The notes under the pieces are model-generated. The model was not told the origin of the DNA and did no database searches. It saw only the letters and a program-made list of their open reading frames with translations. From an uncultured Microbacterium sp. (GTDB lineage Bacteria; Actinomycetota; Actinomycetes; Actinomycetales; Microbacteriaceae), in assembly GCA_913774665.1 (NCBI GenBank), contig CAJYHN010000013.1:62001-126000 (forward strand): a DNA stretch of 64,000 nt, in the 5' to 3' direction. This document shows, piece after piece, positions 8,020 through 17,184 of the stretch. Made by a program: the position numbers and the translations under genes. How positions within the stretch are numbered: position 1 is the first letter of the stretch; each line of letters opens with the position of its first letter.

Positions 8020-10002
8020 GTGACCCCTGCTCCCGCTCTCGCGCGCTGGTGGCGCGAGCCGTGGTGGGCCCGCGTCTCGCTCGCGCTCATCGTGGGTGGA
8101 TTCGTGGTGCTCACCTGCTGGAACCTCTCCCGTGGCGGCGACTTCTCTTTCTACGAGGCCGCTGCTCGATCGATGTCGCAATCGTGGCGCGCTCTGTTCT
8201 TCGGGGCCTTCGATCCGGCCGCCACCGTCACCCTCGACAAGCTCAGCGGGTTCGCCGTTCCCCAGGCTCTCAGCATCCGCCTGTTCGGAATGTCGATCTC
8301 GGCCATCTCCCTTCCGCAGGTGGCCGAGGGCACGATCACGGTCCTGGCGTGCGCGGTCATCGGACTGCGGTGGGGCGGACGCGGCGCGGGCCTGGTCGCC
8401 GCCGCGGCCGCCGCGTCGACGCCGATCTTCGTGTCGATGTTCGCGCACCCGATGGAGGACGGCCTCCTGACGATGTCGCTCGCGGTCGCGGTGGTGTGGT
8501 GGCAGCGCGCGATGCTGACCTCGCGCTGGTGGTCGCTGCTGGTGGCGGCCCTGTTCGTCGGTCTCGGCTTCCAAGCGAAGATGATGGCGGCGTGGTTCGT
8601 ACTGCCGGCGCTGATCGTCGCCACCCTCTTCGCGATTCCGGACCGCCGTCGCGCCCTCGCCCGCGCCGGCGCGGTGACCGGGGTGTCGGTGGCGGTCTCC
8701 GTGGCCTGGATGACCGTTTTCGCCGCGATTCCTGCGGGCAGCCGCCCGTACGTGGACGGTTCGACCGACGACGACATCTTCGCCATGGTCTTCGGCTACA
8801 ACGGCCTGAACCGCCTCGCTCCCGGGGCCTATCCGGGGTCGGTCGGTTCTTCCGGCGGGCCCGGGGGCGTGGCCGCGACAGTGGCGAGCATCGTGCACGC
8901 CCTGTCGACGCCCGCGTCCTCGAGCTCGCACGGGAGCCTCCCCACGCTGTCCAAGCTCGTCGAACTCCCGCTGGTGACGCAGATCGGCTGGCTCTACCCC
9001 GCCGCTCTCGCCGGAATCGTCCTCGGGCTCTGGCGCTACGGTCGGCGCCGCGGTCGCCCGGCGTCGACCGCCCGCCGCCTGCGCTTCGCCCTCGTCGCGG
9101 CAGCGGCGGTGTGGCTCGTGACGGCGGCCGTCGTGCTCACGTTCACGCGCGTGCCGCACACCGCGTACGTCGCATCTCTGGGTGTGCCGATGGTGCTGCT
9201 GACGGCCATCGCCTGGCGTGAGGGCCTTCGCCTGCTGCGCGCGCGCCACCTCGTTCCGCGCCTCGTACTCCCCGCCGTCGTCATCGTGCAGGCGGCGTGG
9301 TGGGCTTGGCTCATCGCGCGGGCCCTGCTCCCGGCGGTGCTGCTGATCCCCGCGATCGTCATCGGAGCCGCCGGTCTGCTGATCGGGCTGGTCGCGGCGC
9401 TGCGCGGGCGGAGCGCCCCGCGCCCGGTGAGACGCGCTGCTCCCTTCGCCCTGGCCGTCGCCCTTCTGTGCCTCCCGGTCGCCACGAGCCTGCAGGTGCT
9501 CGACGCGGCCCGGGACGGCAGCGGAGGCGATGCCTACGTGGGCACGACGGCGGTCGGGGGCAACAGAGACGAGGTCTTCACGGTCTCGTCACCGGCCCCG
9601 TGGGGCGGTCACCCGTCACTCACGCCCGCGCTCGCGCAGCTGGTCGCCGAGGCCGGTCGCCACGGCGGCGGCGCCGACGGTACGCCCCTGTTCGTGACGG
9701 ACTCCTGGTCGATCTCGGCGCAGGTCATCGACGTAACCGGAGCGAGCGTGCTCACCGACGGCGGCTACAGCGGCCACGTCCCCGTGTTCACGGCCGACCA
9801 GCTCACCGCGATGGTGAAGGCCGGTCGGGTGCACCTGTTCGCGGTCGCCTCCGGCGCACCCGAGGGAGACCCGGTGCGAGAGGTCGCGACCGGTCCCGGC
9901 TGCAGCACCCTCACGACCGCGACGATCTCCCCCGCGAAAGAGGCGGCCGACGGTCGGCCCGCGTCGAAGGCGACGGATGTCACCCTGTACGAATGCCGGT
10001 GA
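8020..10002 (+). CDS. GT39-family membrane glycosyltransferase, copy 2
   Basis: 660 residues, polytopic. It parallels the first GT39 gene: initial TM (about 20-38), then FSFYEAAARSMSQSW, VTLDKLSGF, and in mid-protein the segment IPAGSRPYVDGS and VFGYNGLNRL, which match IPAGDRPYIGST and VFGYNGLGRF in copy 1. About ten further hydrophobic segments lead to a soluble C-terminal domain ending TLYECR. It lacks the long Gly-rich insert of copy 1 but has a Ser/Gly-rich loop near residues 270-310. The role is probably transfer of a sugar from a lipid-phosphate donor outside the membrane. GTG at 8020 gives a short cytoplasmic N-terminus before TM1; the longer frame upstream is low-complexity and lies partly over the terminator region. 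Confidence 0.87.
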   Translation: MTPAPALARWWREPWWARVSLALIVGGFVVLTCWNLSRGGDFSFYEAAARSMSQSWRALFFGAFDPAATVTLDKLSGFAVPQALSIRLFGMSISAISLPQVAEGTITVLACAVIGLRWGGRGAGLVAAAAAASTPIFVSMFAHPMEDGLLTMSLAVAVVWWQRAMLTSRWWSLLVAALFVGLGFQAKMMAAWFVLPALIVATLFAIPDRRRALARAGAVTGVSVAVSVAWMTVFAAIPAGSRPYVDGSTDDDIFAMVFGYNGLNRLAPGAYPGSVGSSGGPGGVAATVASIVHALSTPASSSSHGSLPTLSKLVELPLVTQIGWLYPAALAGIVLGLWRYGRRRGRPASTARRLRFALVAAAAVWLVTAAVVLTFTRVPHTAYVASLGVPMVLLTAIAWREGLRLLRARHLVPRLVLPAVVIVQAAWWAWLIARALLPAVLLIPAIVIGAAGLLIGLVAALRGRSAPRPVRRAAPFALAVALLCLPVATSLQVLDAARDGSGGDAYVGTTAVGGNRDEVFTVSSPAPWGGHPSLTPALAQLVAEAGRHGGGADGTPLFVTDSWSISAQVIDVTGASVLTDGGYSGHVPVFTADQLTAMVKAGRVHLFAVASGAPEGDPVREVATGPGCSTLTTATISPAKEAADGRPASKATDVTLYECR

Positions 10003-10014
10003 CCCGGCATCCGG

Positions 10015-11602
10015 TCAGGGGATGGACGCCGTGACCGTAGCCGTCGTGACCGATGCCCCCGACGGCATCCGCGCCGTCCCGAGATGCTCACCGTGTACGT
10101 GTCCCCGGGAAGGAGGTTGGTGAACACCGTGGAGGAGCGCGAGCCGGAGACGGTCACGGGGTAGGAGCGACCCGTCGTCGTATCGGTCACCGTGACGGTG
10201 AAGCCGGTGAAGGTGCCGATTCCGTTCGTCGTCCACGACAGCTCGGCGCCCGCGCTCACCGTGTTCGCGGTCAGCGCGGTGATCTTCGGCTCGGCGGGAT
10301 CACCGCGAGCAGGTCGGTCGTGTTGGCGGGCACGTTCGCCACGCGTCCACGCGCCCCGGTGTTGGCGAAGAACTGCGACACATCGGCGGACCGCCACGTC
10401 GGGTGCTCCTGCAGCAGGCGCGCGGCGAGGCCCGCGACGTGAGGGCTCGAGAGCGAGGTGCCGCTGGCGACGCCCGATCCCCCGTCCTTCGAGGTCGAGG
10501 TGATGCCGCCGCCCGGGGCGAGCACATCGACGCACGTTCCGCAATTGCTCATGTACAGGAAGCTGCCCGCAGGATCTGTCGCCCCGACCGCGATGACCTT
10601 CGGCGCCCGGGCGGGCGAGACGGTGCTCGCGTCCACCTGGTCGTTGCCCACCGCCGTCACGACCACGAACCCCTTGTCGATGAGGGCGCTCGAGGCGTTG
10701 TCGAGGCTGTCCCATTCCGGGGTGCCGAGGCTCAGGTTGACGACCGCCTTCTGGCCGGAGAAGTTGTCGGAGATCCATCCGAGAGCGGCCACGACGTCCC
10801 AGCCGTTCCTGTCCCCCTTACAGCCGAAGACGCGCACCGGAACGATGCGGGCCTGCTTGGCGACGCCGTAGGTGGAGCTGGCGACCACGCCCGACACCAT
10901 CGTTCCGTGGCCCCCGCAGTCGTTGGTGCCCTGGCCGTCACCGATGAAGTCCTTGCCCGCCGCCGCGTCCACGCGACCGCCGAAGTCGGGGTGCGCGGCC
11001 CACGCGCCCGTGTCGACCACGAAGACGGTCGTGCCGGCGCCGGTGGAGTCGTAGAGGTAGTGCTTGTCCTGCGCACCGGCGGTGTTATCGACCGCGTCGA
11101 GGCCCCACGAGCCCACGGGTGACTGATCCGCGGCGACCCGCACCATCGGGTTGGGCGTGATGTTCGCGTCGGGGATCGCTTCGCGAACGGCATCGGATGC
11201 CGCGGCCGGAACCGCCGCGTAGAACTCGCCGCCGAGGGTCACCTGACCGGCGGCCGTGACTCCGGGGATCGACAGCACCTGCTCGCGCTGGTCGAGGGGC
11301 ACCGTCAGGATGTCGTACGAGAGCTTGATGCGCTGGCGCTCTGCTTCGGTGGCATCCGCGGGAATCGGGAAGTCGTTGACGATCGCGGTCGACCCGGGCT
11401 GCGGCGTGCGCTCCGCCTACAGAATCGGTGTGGCCGTCGCCGCGACGGCAGGCGAGGGCGTCGTCTGAGCGGCCGCCGGGCCCTCGGCGGGCGGGGCGGC
11501 GCGCAGGATCGGGATGGCGACGCCCACGGCGATGGCGATCGCGATCGCGGTCAGCGCGAGAACCCGCCGGCCAGGTGCGGAAACGGGATGGCGGTGCGAC
11601 AA
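10015..11602 (-). pseudogene. Subtilisin-like (S8) secreted protease, broken by one stop and two frameshifts
   Basis: Aligned by eye with the intact neighbour at 11779-13407, this gene reads from TTG at 11602 (AGGAG six bases upstream) through a signal peptide (VLALTAIAIAIAVGVA) and propeptide, then the S8 domain with Asp in VVDTGA, His in GGHGTMVSG, Asn in VGNDQ and Ser in GTSLSSPH, all catalytic residues kept. A Fn3-like tail (SWTTNGIGTFTGF) follows. Three lesions split it: a TAG after ATPIL near 11417, a frameshift near 10290 after LLAVIP, and another near 10080 after TVSISG. Frames resume in good homology after each. The two frameshifts could be sequencing errors, but the stop needs a base change. 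The protein is probably not made as one chain. Confidence 0.8.
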
Positions 11603-11645
11603 GGGCTCTCCTTCGCGGCTGCCGGAGGGGGTGACGGTGCGGGGG

Positions 11646-11700
11646 TCAGGTCCCGGCGGCGGTCACGGGGTCGGTGGTGAACGCTGCTCCGGTCGACAAC
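11646..11700 (-). pseudogene. Remnant of a third S8 protease C-terminus
   Basis: On the minus strand this short frame ends with FTTDPVTAAGT and a stop, nearly the same as the intact protease's last residues VTTDPVTAAGP. Nothing upstream of about 11700 continues the homology clearly. It sits between the two protease genes and looks like a tail left by tandem duplication or recombination. The match is short, so this is a tentative call. Confidence 0.4.
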
Positions 11701-11778
11701 CGGGCGGCACCGGATGATGAGACCGGGGTCGGGACGAGGACGAGGAGCCGGGAGCGGGGCGGCGCGCGGGTCGTCGTC

Positions 11779-13407
11779 CTACGGACCGGCCGCGGTGACC
11801 GGATCCGTCGTCACCCGCGCGCCCGCGGCCGTCGTCGCCGAGCCGGTGATGCGAACGGTGTAGGCGTGGCCCGTGGTCACGTCGGTGAACAGCACCGACG
11901 AGCGCGTGCCCGAGACGGTAACGGGGAACGAGCGGCCGCTGGTGGTGTCGGTCACCTCGAGGGAGAACGCGGTGAAGGTCCCCACGCCGTTCGTCGTCCA
12001 GGTCGCCCGCATCCCGCCGGTGACCTGCGCGGTGGTCAGCGTCAGGACTTTGGGCACGGCGGGTGCGACCGGGATGGCAGCCACCAGATTGACCGTGCCG
12101 GAGGGGACGCCGGAGATCCGGCCGGTCGCGTCCGCCGACGTGAAGAACGACATGACGTCGGCACGTCGCCAGGCGGGATGCGCCTCGAGCAAGCGAGCGA
12201 TGAGACCGGAGACGTGCGGCGCCGCCATGGAGGTCCCGCTGGCGGTGAGGCTGCCGCCCCGATAGTTCAGCGACCGGATGTCCTGGCCGGGGGCGAGGAT
12301 GTCGACGCACGATCCCCAGTTGCTGAACGAGCTCCACACCGACCTGTTGTCGAACGCGCCGACCGAGATGGTGCTCGCCGCCGACGAGGGCGTGGTGTTG
12401 CAGGCGTCTTGACTCTCGTTGCCCGCGGCGCCGACGACGATGAACCCGCGGGAGTTCGCGAAGCTGATCATGGCGTTGACGTTGTTTGCCTTCGCGCTGC
12501 CGAGGCTCATGTTGATCACCATGCGATCGGCGTTCCGCCGCGTCGAGGTGATCCAGTTCAGCGCGTACCAGACGTCGTCGGTGGTCCCGCTACCGTCGCA
12601 CCCGAACACCCGGACGGGAATGATGTGCGCGTCTTTCGCGACCCCGTAGGTCGAACCGGCCACCGTCCCCGCGACGTGCGTCCCGTGCCCGTGGCAGTCC
12701 TCGGTGCCGACTCCGTCGTTGACGAAGTCCTTGCCCGCTTCGACGCGGCCGCCGAAATCCGCCATGTCCGACCTCACGCCGGTGTCGACGACGAAGACCT
12801 TCGCCCCGGCCCCGGTGGTGTCGTAGAGGTAGTGTCCGTCCTGGGCGGCGGCGGAATTGTCGACCGCGTCCAGGCCCCAGGAGGGCACGGGCGACTGGTC
12901 GCCCTCGGTGGTGACGACCTGGTTCGCCTCGACGACGGCATCCGGAATGCGGGCCTTCACGAGATCCACCTGCGCGTGCGCCACCGCCGCGGTCACGAAC
13001 CCGTCGCGGACGATCGGGGCGATGACCCGGGTGTCCGGAAGCGACGTGAGCACGTCTCTCTGCGCGACAGGAACGGTCACGAGGTCGTACGCGAGCTTGA
13101 TCTTCAGGCGCTCCTCGTCCGTGGCGTCGGCGGGGATGCCCAATCCCGTGGTCCATTCGTCGACGGCCGCGAGAGCGGCCTCGTCGTCCGCGCTGCGCGC
13201 TGCCGCGTCAGCGGACACCGTGGGGGTGGGCGAGCCGTCGGCGGCGACGGCCGACGGCGAGACGGGATCGGCGGGCGGCGCGGCGGCGACGACCACACCC
13301 CCGACGACGAGGAGAGCTCCGAGCACGGCGACGGATCCCATCCGCAGCGCGGTGCGCGGGGCGGTCCACTGCCCCGTCGGGGCGGGAACGAACGGGCGCC
13401 TCAGCAC
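11779..13407 (-). CDS. Secreted subtilisin-like serine protease (S8) with Fn3-like tail
   Basis: 542 residues. A hydrophobic segment near residues 22-45 (VAVLGALLVVGGVVVAA) serves as signal peptide or anchor. An Ala/Asp-rich linker and a propeptide (about 75-165) follow. The S8 domain has Asp in VVDTGV, His in GHGTHVAGT, oxyanion Asn in AAGNES and Ser in GTSMAAPH, so all catalytic residues are intact. After VNLVAAIP comes a beta-rich Fn3-like module (WTTNGVGTFTAF). The family degrades or processes exported proteins outside the cell. Its GTG start overlaps the stop of the upstream repeat protein by 7 bp, so expression is coupled and that protein may be a substrate or partner. A broken paralogue lies downstream. 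Confidence 0.9.
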   Translation of the reverse strand: MLRRPFVPAPTGQWTAPRTALRMGSVAVLGALLVVGGVVVAAAPPADPVSPSAVAADGSPTPTVSADAAARSADDEAALAAVDEWTTGLGIPADATDEERLKIKLAYDLVTVPVAQRDVLTSLPDTRVIAPIVRDGFVTAAVAHAQVDLVKARIPDAVVEANQVVTTEGDQSPVPSWGLDAVDNSAAAQDGHYLYDTTGAGAKVFVVDTGVRSDMADFGGRVEAGKDFVNDGVGTEDCHGHGTHVAGTVAGSTYGVAKDAHIIPVRVFGCDGSGTTDDVWYALNWITSTRRNADRMVINMSLGSAKANNVNAMISFANSRGFIVVGAAGNESQDACNTTPSSAASTISVGAFDNRSVWSSFSNWGSCVDILAPGQDIRSLNYRGGSLTASGTSMAAPHVSGLIARLLEAHPAWRRADVMSFFTSADATGRISGVPSGTVNLVAAIPVAPAVPKVLTLTTAQVTGGMRATWTTNGVGTFTAFSLEVTDTTSGRSFPVTVSGTRSSVLFTDVTTGHAYTVRITGSATTAAGARVTTDPVTAAGP

Positions 13408-14756
13408 GACGTCGAGACGAGCAGCGGGATCGAGACCTTGTTCGATCCCGACGAGACGGGCCCGGCGAGGCCGGTGTGCGCGATGGACGAGGCAACGGCC
13501 CCCGTGCCGTCCTGATAGACCGTGCCCGAGGAGAAGAACAGATCGGCGCCGAGCGGAGTGCTCCCGCTCGGAACCTGACGGGCCGCGCGCACCGAATTGC
13601 CCGAGACCATGAAGAGGGCCGCGTCTCCGCTGCCGCTGAGAGACACGGGGAGCAGCCTCTCACCGGCGTAATACGGGTTCGGGGTGAGCGAGCCGGTTGT
13701 CTTGATCCCGGATGCCACGGCGCCCGTCCCGTACGCGCTGGTGCCGTCCCAGCTGACCCGGTAGAGCGAGTTCGACGAGAGGAACAGGTCGTCGGCCACC
13801 GGCGTCGCCCCCGACGCCGGTCCCTTCGCGGATCCGTACTCGAAGGCGGTGCGCACGTCGTTGTCGGGAACGCGGAGGATGCGCGGCTCGCCGGTGACGG
13901 ACCGATAGGGCAGGTGCAACCGCGACGACGACCCGCTGCCGTCGTCGTGCGGAATCAACTGACCGGCCTCGGCCACGTCGGTCGCCACCGCGACACCGCC
14001 GCGATAGACGGTGTTGCCCGACAGGAACAGGTCGCCGGCGAGCGGTGTGGCCCCGGACGGTGTTCCCGAGGCGGCGGTGAGCGCGCCCGACGCGGTGTCG
14101 AACACCGACGCGGATGCATCGGTCAGCTGGACCGGGAGCAGGAACGACCCGCCCCCCGCGGACGATTCGACGAGTCTCCCGGCGGAGCGGATGCCCGTGG
14201 CGACCACTCCCGCCCCGGCACGGTAGAGGGAGGTGCCCGACAGGAAGAAGTCGCGCGTGAGCGGCGTGGACCCGACGGGGATCCCGCTGTCGGTCGCGAG
14301 TCCTCGCGGGGAGGTGAGGACCTGCGCGTCCGCGGAGCCGAGTCCCGCGGATGCGCCGGACGCGTCGGCGGACGATGCCGACAGGCTACCCGAGGTCCCC
14401 GCGGCGGGAACATGGATGGTGCCGCACGAGACGGAGCCGTCGTTTCCGGTGACCACCGTGGCCGAGGATCCGCCTCCGTCGAAGGTGAACCCTCCCGAGA
14501 GCGACAGCGCGACGTTCACTCCGCTCGCCGGCGCGCCGCCCGACGCGGCACGCACGGTCGCATCGGTGATGGTGCCGCACGCCGGACCCGTGAACGATGT
14601 CGAAGAGAACGACAGGGTCTTTCCTGATTGCGCGTACGCGGGAACGGCGGTGACGAGGGCGATCGCGGGGACGGACCACGCGGCGCCGTGGAGGATGGTT
14701 CGACGACCGATGACGGTGTGACGGGGCAGGTGCGGTCGATCGACGGGGTGTCGCAC
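13401..14756 (-). CDS. Exported protein with four imperfect repeats, Tat-like signal
   Basis: 451 residues from GTG at 14756, chosen because AGGAAGGA stands about seven bases upstream; an ATG at 14828 is in frame but lacks this and adds an unlikely basic tail. The N-terminus holds GRRTILHG then a hydrophobic stretch ending VPAYA/QSG, a Tat-style signal peptide. A Gly/Ser-rich Ig-like region (about 45-140) follows. The rest is four units of about 65-85 residues built on the pattern TPLxxDLFLSGxxxYRxG...VAxxIxxxGxL...LLPVxL. No enzyme motif is seen. Function unknown; it is probably a surface or secreted structural or binding protein, coupled by 7-bp overlap to the S8 protease. Confidence 0.75.
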   Translation of the reverse strand: MRHPVDRPHLPRHTVIGRRTILHGAAWSVPAIALVTAVPAYAQSGKTLSFSSTSFTGPACGTITDATVRAASGGAPASGVNVALSLSGGFTFDGGGSSATVVTGNDGSVSCGTIHVPAAGTSGSLSASSADASGASAGLGSADAQVLTSPRGLATDSGIPVGSTPLTRDFFLSGTSLYRAGAGVVATGIRSAGRLVESSAGGGSFLLPVQLTDASASVFDTASGALTAASGTPSGATPLAGDLFLSGNTVYRGGVAVATDVAEAGQLIPHDDGSGSSSRLHLPYRSVTGEPRILRVPDNDVRTAFEYGSAKGPASGATPVADDLFLSSNSLYRVSWDGTSAYGTGAVASGIKTTGSLTPNPYYAGERLLPVSLSGSGDAALFMVSGNSVRAARQVPSGSTPLGADLFFSSGTVYQDGTGAVASSIAHTGLAGPVSSGSNKVSIPLLVSTSC

Positions 14757-15016
14757 GGGTCGTCCTTCCTGACGAGGCAGAGGGGCGTCACGGCGGGCAT
14801 CCACGACGTGTCGGCGACGATTCCCCATGCCGCTCGCGGGCGCGTGCGGCAGGGCCCCGGGCCCGAGCGGGTGAAGGACGCGGGTTCGGACATCCGGAAA
14901 CCGTTCGGCGCGGGTCCATCACGGGTTCCGGCCGCGCCCGGAATCCTCGTCTTCGAGAGGCAGTCACCCGCCGGCTCACCCGTTCAGCGCCCGCATCGCT
15001 CGCCGCGTGCCCCCGG
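14757..15016. other. Non-coding gap between divergent exported-protein and jetA genes
   Basis: About 260 bp holding the Shine-Dalgarno sequence of the minus-strand repeat protein and, at its right end, the jetA promoter region. No further gene, repeat or RNA is evident. Confidence 0.4.
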
Positions 15017-15022
15017 TAGACT
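15017..15022 (+). promoter_or_regulatory. Leaderless-type -10 element (TAGACT) of jetA
   Basis: TAGACT ends seven bases before the GTG of jetA, the spacing expected for a leaderless transcript starting at or next to the start codon. No Shine-Dalgarno motif is present. Confidence 0.5.
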
Positions 15023-15029
15023 TCAGCCA

Positions 15030-16505
15030 GTGACCAGAACCCGAGCCGAAGCCGCGTACCTGCGCTCGGCGACCGCGTTCAAGAACCCCACCCTCGACCT
15101 GCTGCACGGGCGCTTCGCCCCGTTCGTCGTCGCGGTCCTGTCGATCGTGTTCACGCCCGACCGTCCCGCCGTCGCGGTCGCCGACGCCCACGTCGAGGTC
15201 GCCGAGGCGATCGACGAGCTGCGCGCAGCGGGCATCGACAGCGACGACGACCGCCGTATCCCCGCCGGCACCGCCCGCGAGATCTGCCGCGGGTGGGTGC
15301 GCGTGGGTTGGCTCGGCTTGCAGATCGAAGACGACGTCGAGGTCTACCGTCTCTCCGCCCACGCCGTCGGGGCTCTCGAGATCGCCGGTCGCGCCGGCGG
15401 CGGGCGGGCACGGGTATCGCGATCGCGCGTGCGGACCCTGCTCGACGCGGTCGAGCGCCTCGCCCGCGACGCCGAGAGCGACCCCGCGCGCCGCCGCGAA
15501 GCCCTGCTCGAAGAACGGGCGGCCCTCGACGCCGAGATCGCCGCGCTCGACGAGGGCGTCGTCGAGCCTCTCGACGACGAGCACCTGCTCGAAGAGGCCG
15601 AGAACGTCATCCACCTCGCGCGCGAGCTACCCGCCGACTTCTCGCGGGTGGCCGAGTCCATCGCCGCGATGCAGCGCGACGTCGTCGCGGAGCTGCGGCG
15701 CGACGTGCGCCCGACCGGCGAGGTGCTGCGCGAGTACCTCGAGCGCGGACGCCAGGTGATGCAGGCCACACCCGAGGGGCGCGCGTTCCAGGGAGCGCTG
15801 CGCCTGATCGGCGACCCCGAGAACATCGACGACCTCACCGACCAGCTGCACGCCGTGCTCACCCAGCCGTTCTCGCGCCTGATGACACCCGATCAGCGGG
15901 GCGAGCTCGACGCCATCGCCCGGCGCGTCGAGGCCGGCGTGCAGGAGGTTCTGACCGCCCAGCGGCGGGCCTCGCACGTCATCACCGCGCAGGTGCGCAC
16001 GCACGACCCGATCCGCGACCGGCAGGTCGACGACCTGCTTCGCGGCGTCATGGCGGGACTGCACCGGTGGAGCCAGACGCGCTCCCCCGGCCGCGTCGAG
16101 CCCGTGCGCACGCTGCCCCTCGCCGACATCGGGCACCTGCGCCGGTCCCTCAGCGACGTGCGTCCTGCGGGGGCGCCGGAGCCGTTGGCATCCGGAGACT
16201 CAGACGTCGAGTTCGTGGACGCCGACACGCGCGCGTGGGGCGGCCCGCACTACGCCGAGCTCGAGCAGTACGTCGCCTCGCTCGGCGGCAGCTTCGATCT
16301 CGCGACCGCGTTCGCCGGGGCGGATGCCGAGACCCGCCGCCCCGTCGACCTCGTGGGACTGCTCGAGATCGTGCACCGCGACGGCCTCGTCGAGCACGAC
16401 GACGTCTCGGTCGTCGAGGCCGTGCGCCCCGACGGCTCGACGCGCAGGTTCGCTTTCGGCGCCGTGAGCGCCCGCAGGATCACAGAAACGGATGCCGATG
16501 ACTGA
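15030..16505 (+). CDS. jetA: JetA/MksF-like kleisin subunit of Wadjet SMC complex (DUF3375)
   Basis: 491 residues matching the DUF3375 family by order and character. The N-terminal winged-helix region begins [19 protein letters not shown] and includes FAPFVVAVL. Long helical segments occupy the centre (about 110-320) and a C-terminal winged-helix follows, including [16 protein letters not shown]. In Wadjet (JetABCD) and MksBEFG complexes this kleisin-like subunit bridges the SMC heads. It overlaps jetB by about 14 bp and is followed by jetC, so the three form one operon. The start at GTG 15030 is supported by the -10 seven bases upstream. Known function of the family is recognition of small circular DNA for plasmid restriction, or chromosome organisation in nuclease-free versions. 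Confidence 0.88.
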   Translation: MTRTRAEAAYLRSATAFKNPTLDLLHGRFAPFVVAVLSIVFTPDRPAVAVADAHVEVAEAIDELRAAGIDSDDDRRIPAGTAREICRGWVRVGWLGLQIEDDVEVYRLSAHAVGALEIAGRAGGGRARVSRSRVRTLLDAVERLARDAESDPARRREALLEERAALDAEIAALDEGVVEPLDDEHLLEEAENVIHLARELPADFSRVAESIAAMQRDVVAELRRDVRPTGEVLREYLERGRQVMQATPEGRAFQGALRLIGDPENIDDLTDQLHAVLTQPFSRLMTPDQRGELDAIARRVEAGVQEVLTAQRRASHVITAQVRTHDPIRDRQVDDLLRGVMAGLHRWSQTRSPGRVEPVRTLPLADIGHLRRSLSDVRPAGAPEPLASGDSDVEFVDADTRAWGGPHYAELEQYVASLGGSFDLATAFAGADAETRRPVDLVGLLEIVHRDGLVEHDDVSVVEAVRPDGSTRRFAFGAVSARRITETDADD

Positions 16506-17184
16506 GGCCGACGACGACACCCCCGCCTTCATCGCCCCGGTGGCGATGGAGAACGACCCCGACGCGCTCTTCGCCGGAGACCGCGGCACGCTCGACGCCG
16601 ACGTGCGGCGTGTGCTCGTGCGCATCCTGCAACGACGCTTCCTCGTCGCCGAGAACTCCCCCGCCGAGTGGAAGCTGCTGCTCGCGCACCAGCAGATGAT
16701 CGAGTCGCGCCTCAACGACCTGTTCGTGCGGCTCGTCGTCGACCACGCCCGCGGTGTCGCCTACAAGGAGCAGGTTCGCAGCGACGAGCTCGACGTGCCG
16801 ATCCTGCTGAAGGACGAGGCGTATTCGCGCGCCGAGACGCTCGTCCTCGTCTACCTGCGCACCGTATTCCAGCGCGAGACGACCGCGGGCACGGCATCCG
16901 CCCGTGTCGACGTCGAGGAGGTCGAGCAGACCGTGCTCACCTACTTCAGCGAGACCGACGGCACCCGCGCGAGCCAGCAGCGGGCGGTGCGCACCGCGAT
17001 CGCGCGCCTCGACCGCGAGGGCATCATCGAGGAGGAGTCCGAGGGGCGCTACCGCATCGGGCCGCTCATCGAGATCGTGCTGAGCGCCGAGGTGCTGCGC
17101 GATCTGCAGCGGTGGTTGGAGGAGCAGGTGACGGATGCCGCGGCATCCGCCCCCGCCGACACGCTCGAGGAGGAACTCGTATGA
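16492..17184 (+). CDS. jetB: JetB/MksE-like KITE subunit (DUF4194)
   Basis: 230 residues with the DUF4194 pattern: [34 protein letters not shown], and the winged-helix [20 protein letters not shown] that marks these KITE-type proteins. It binds the kleisin JetA and regulates the SMC motor JetC. ATG at 16492 and ATG at 16498 are both possible and differ by two residues. The last codons overlap the jetC start in ATGA at 17181, giving translational coupling. The operon position between DUF3375 and the SMC ATPase is the conserved one. Confidence 0.88.
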   Translation: MPMTEADDDTPAFIAPVAMENDPDALFAGDRGTLDADVRRVLVRILQRRFLVAENSPAEWKLLLAHQQMIESRLNDLFVRLVVDHARGVAYKEQVRSDELDVPILLKDEAYSRAETLVLVYLRTVFQRETTAGTASARVDVEEVEQTVLTYFSETDGTRASQQRAVRTAIARLDREGIIEEESEGRYRIGPLIEIVLSAEVLRDLQRWLEEQVTDAAASAPADTLEEELV

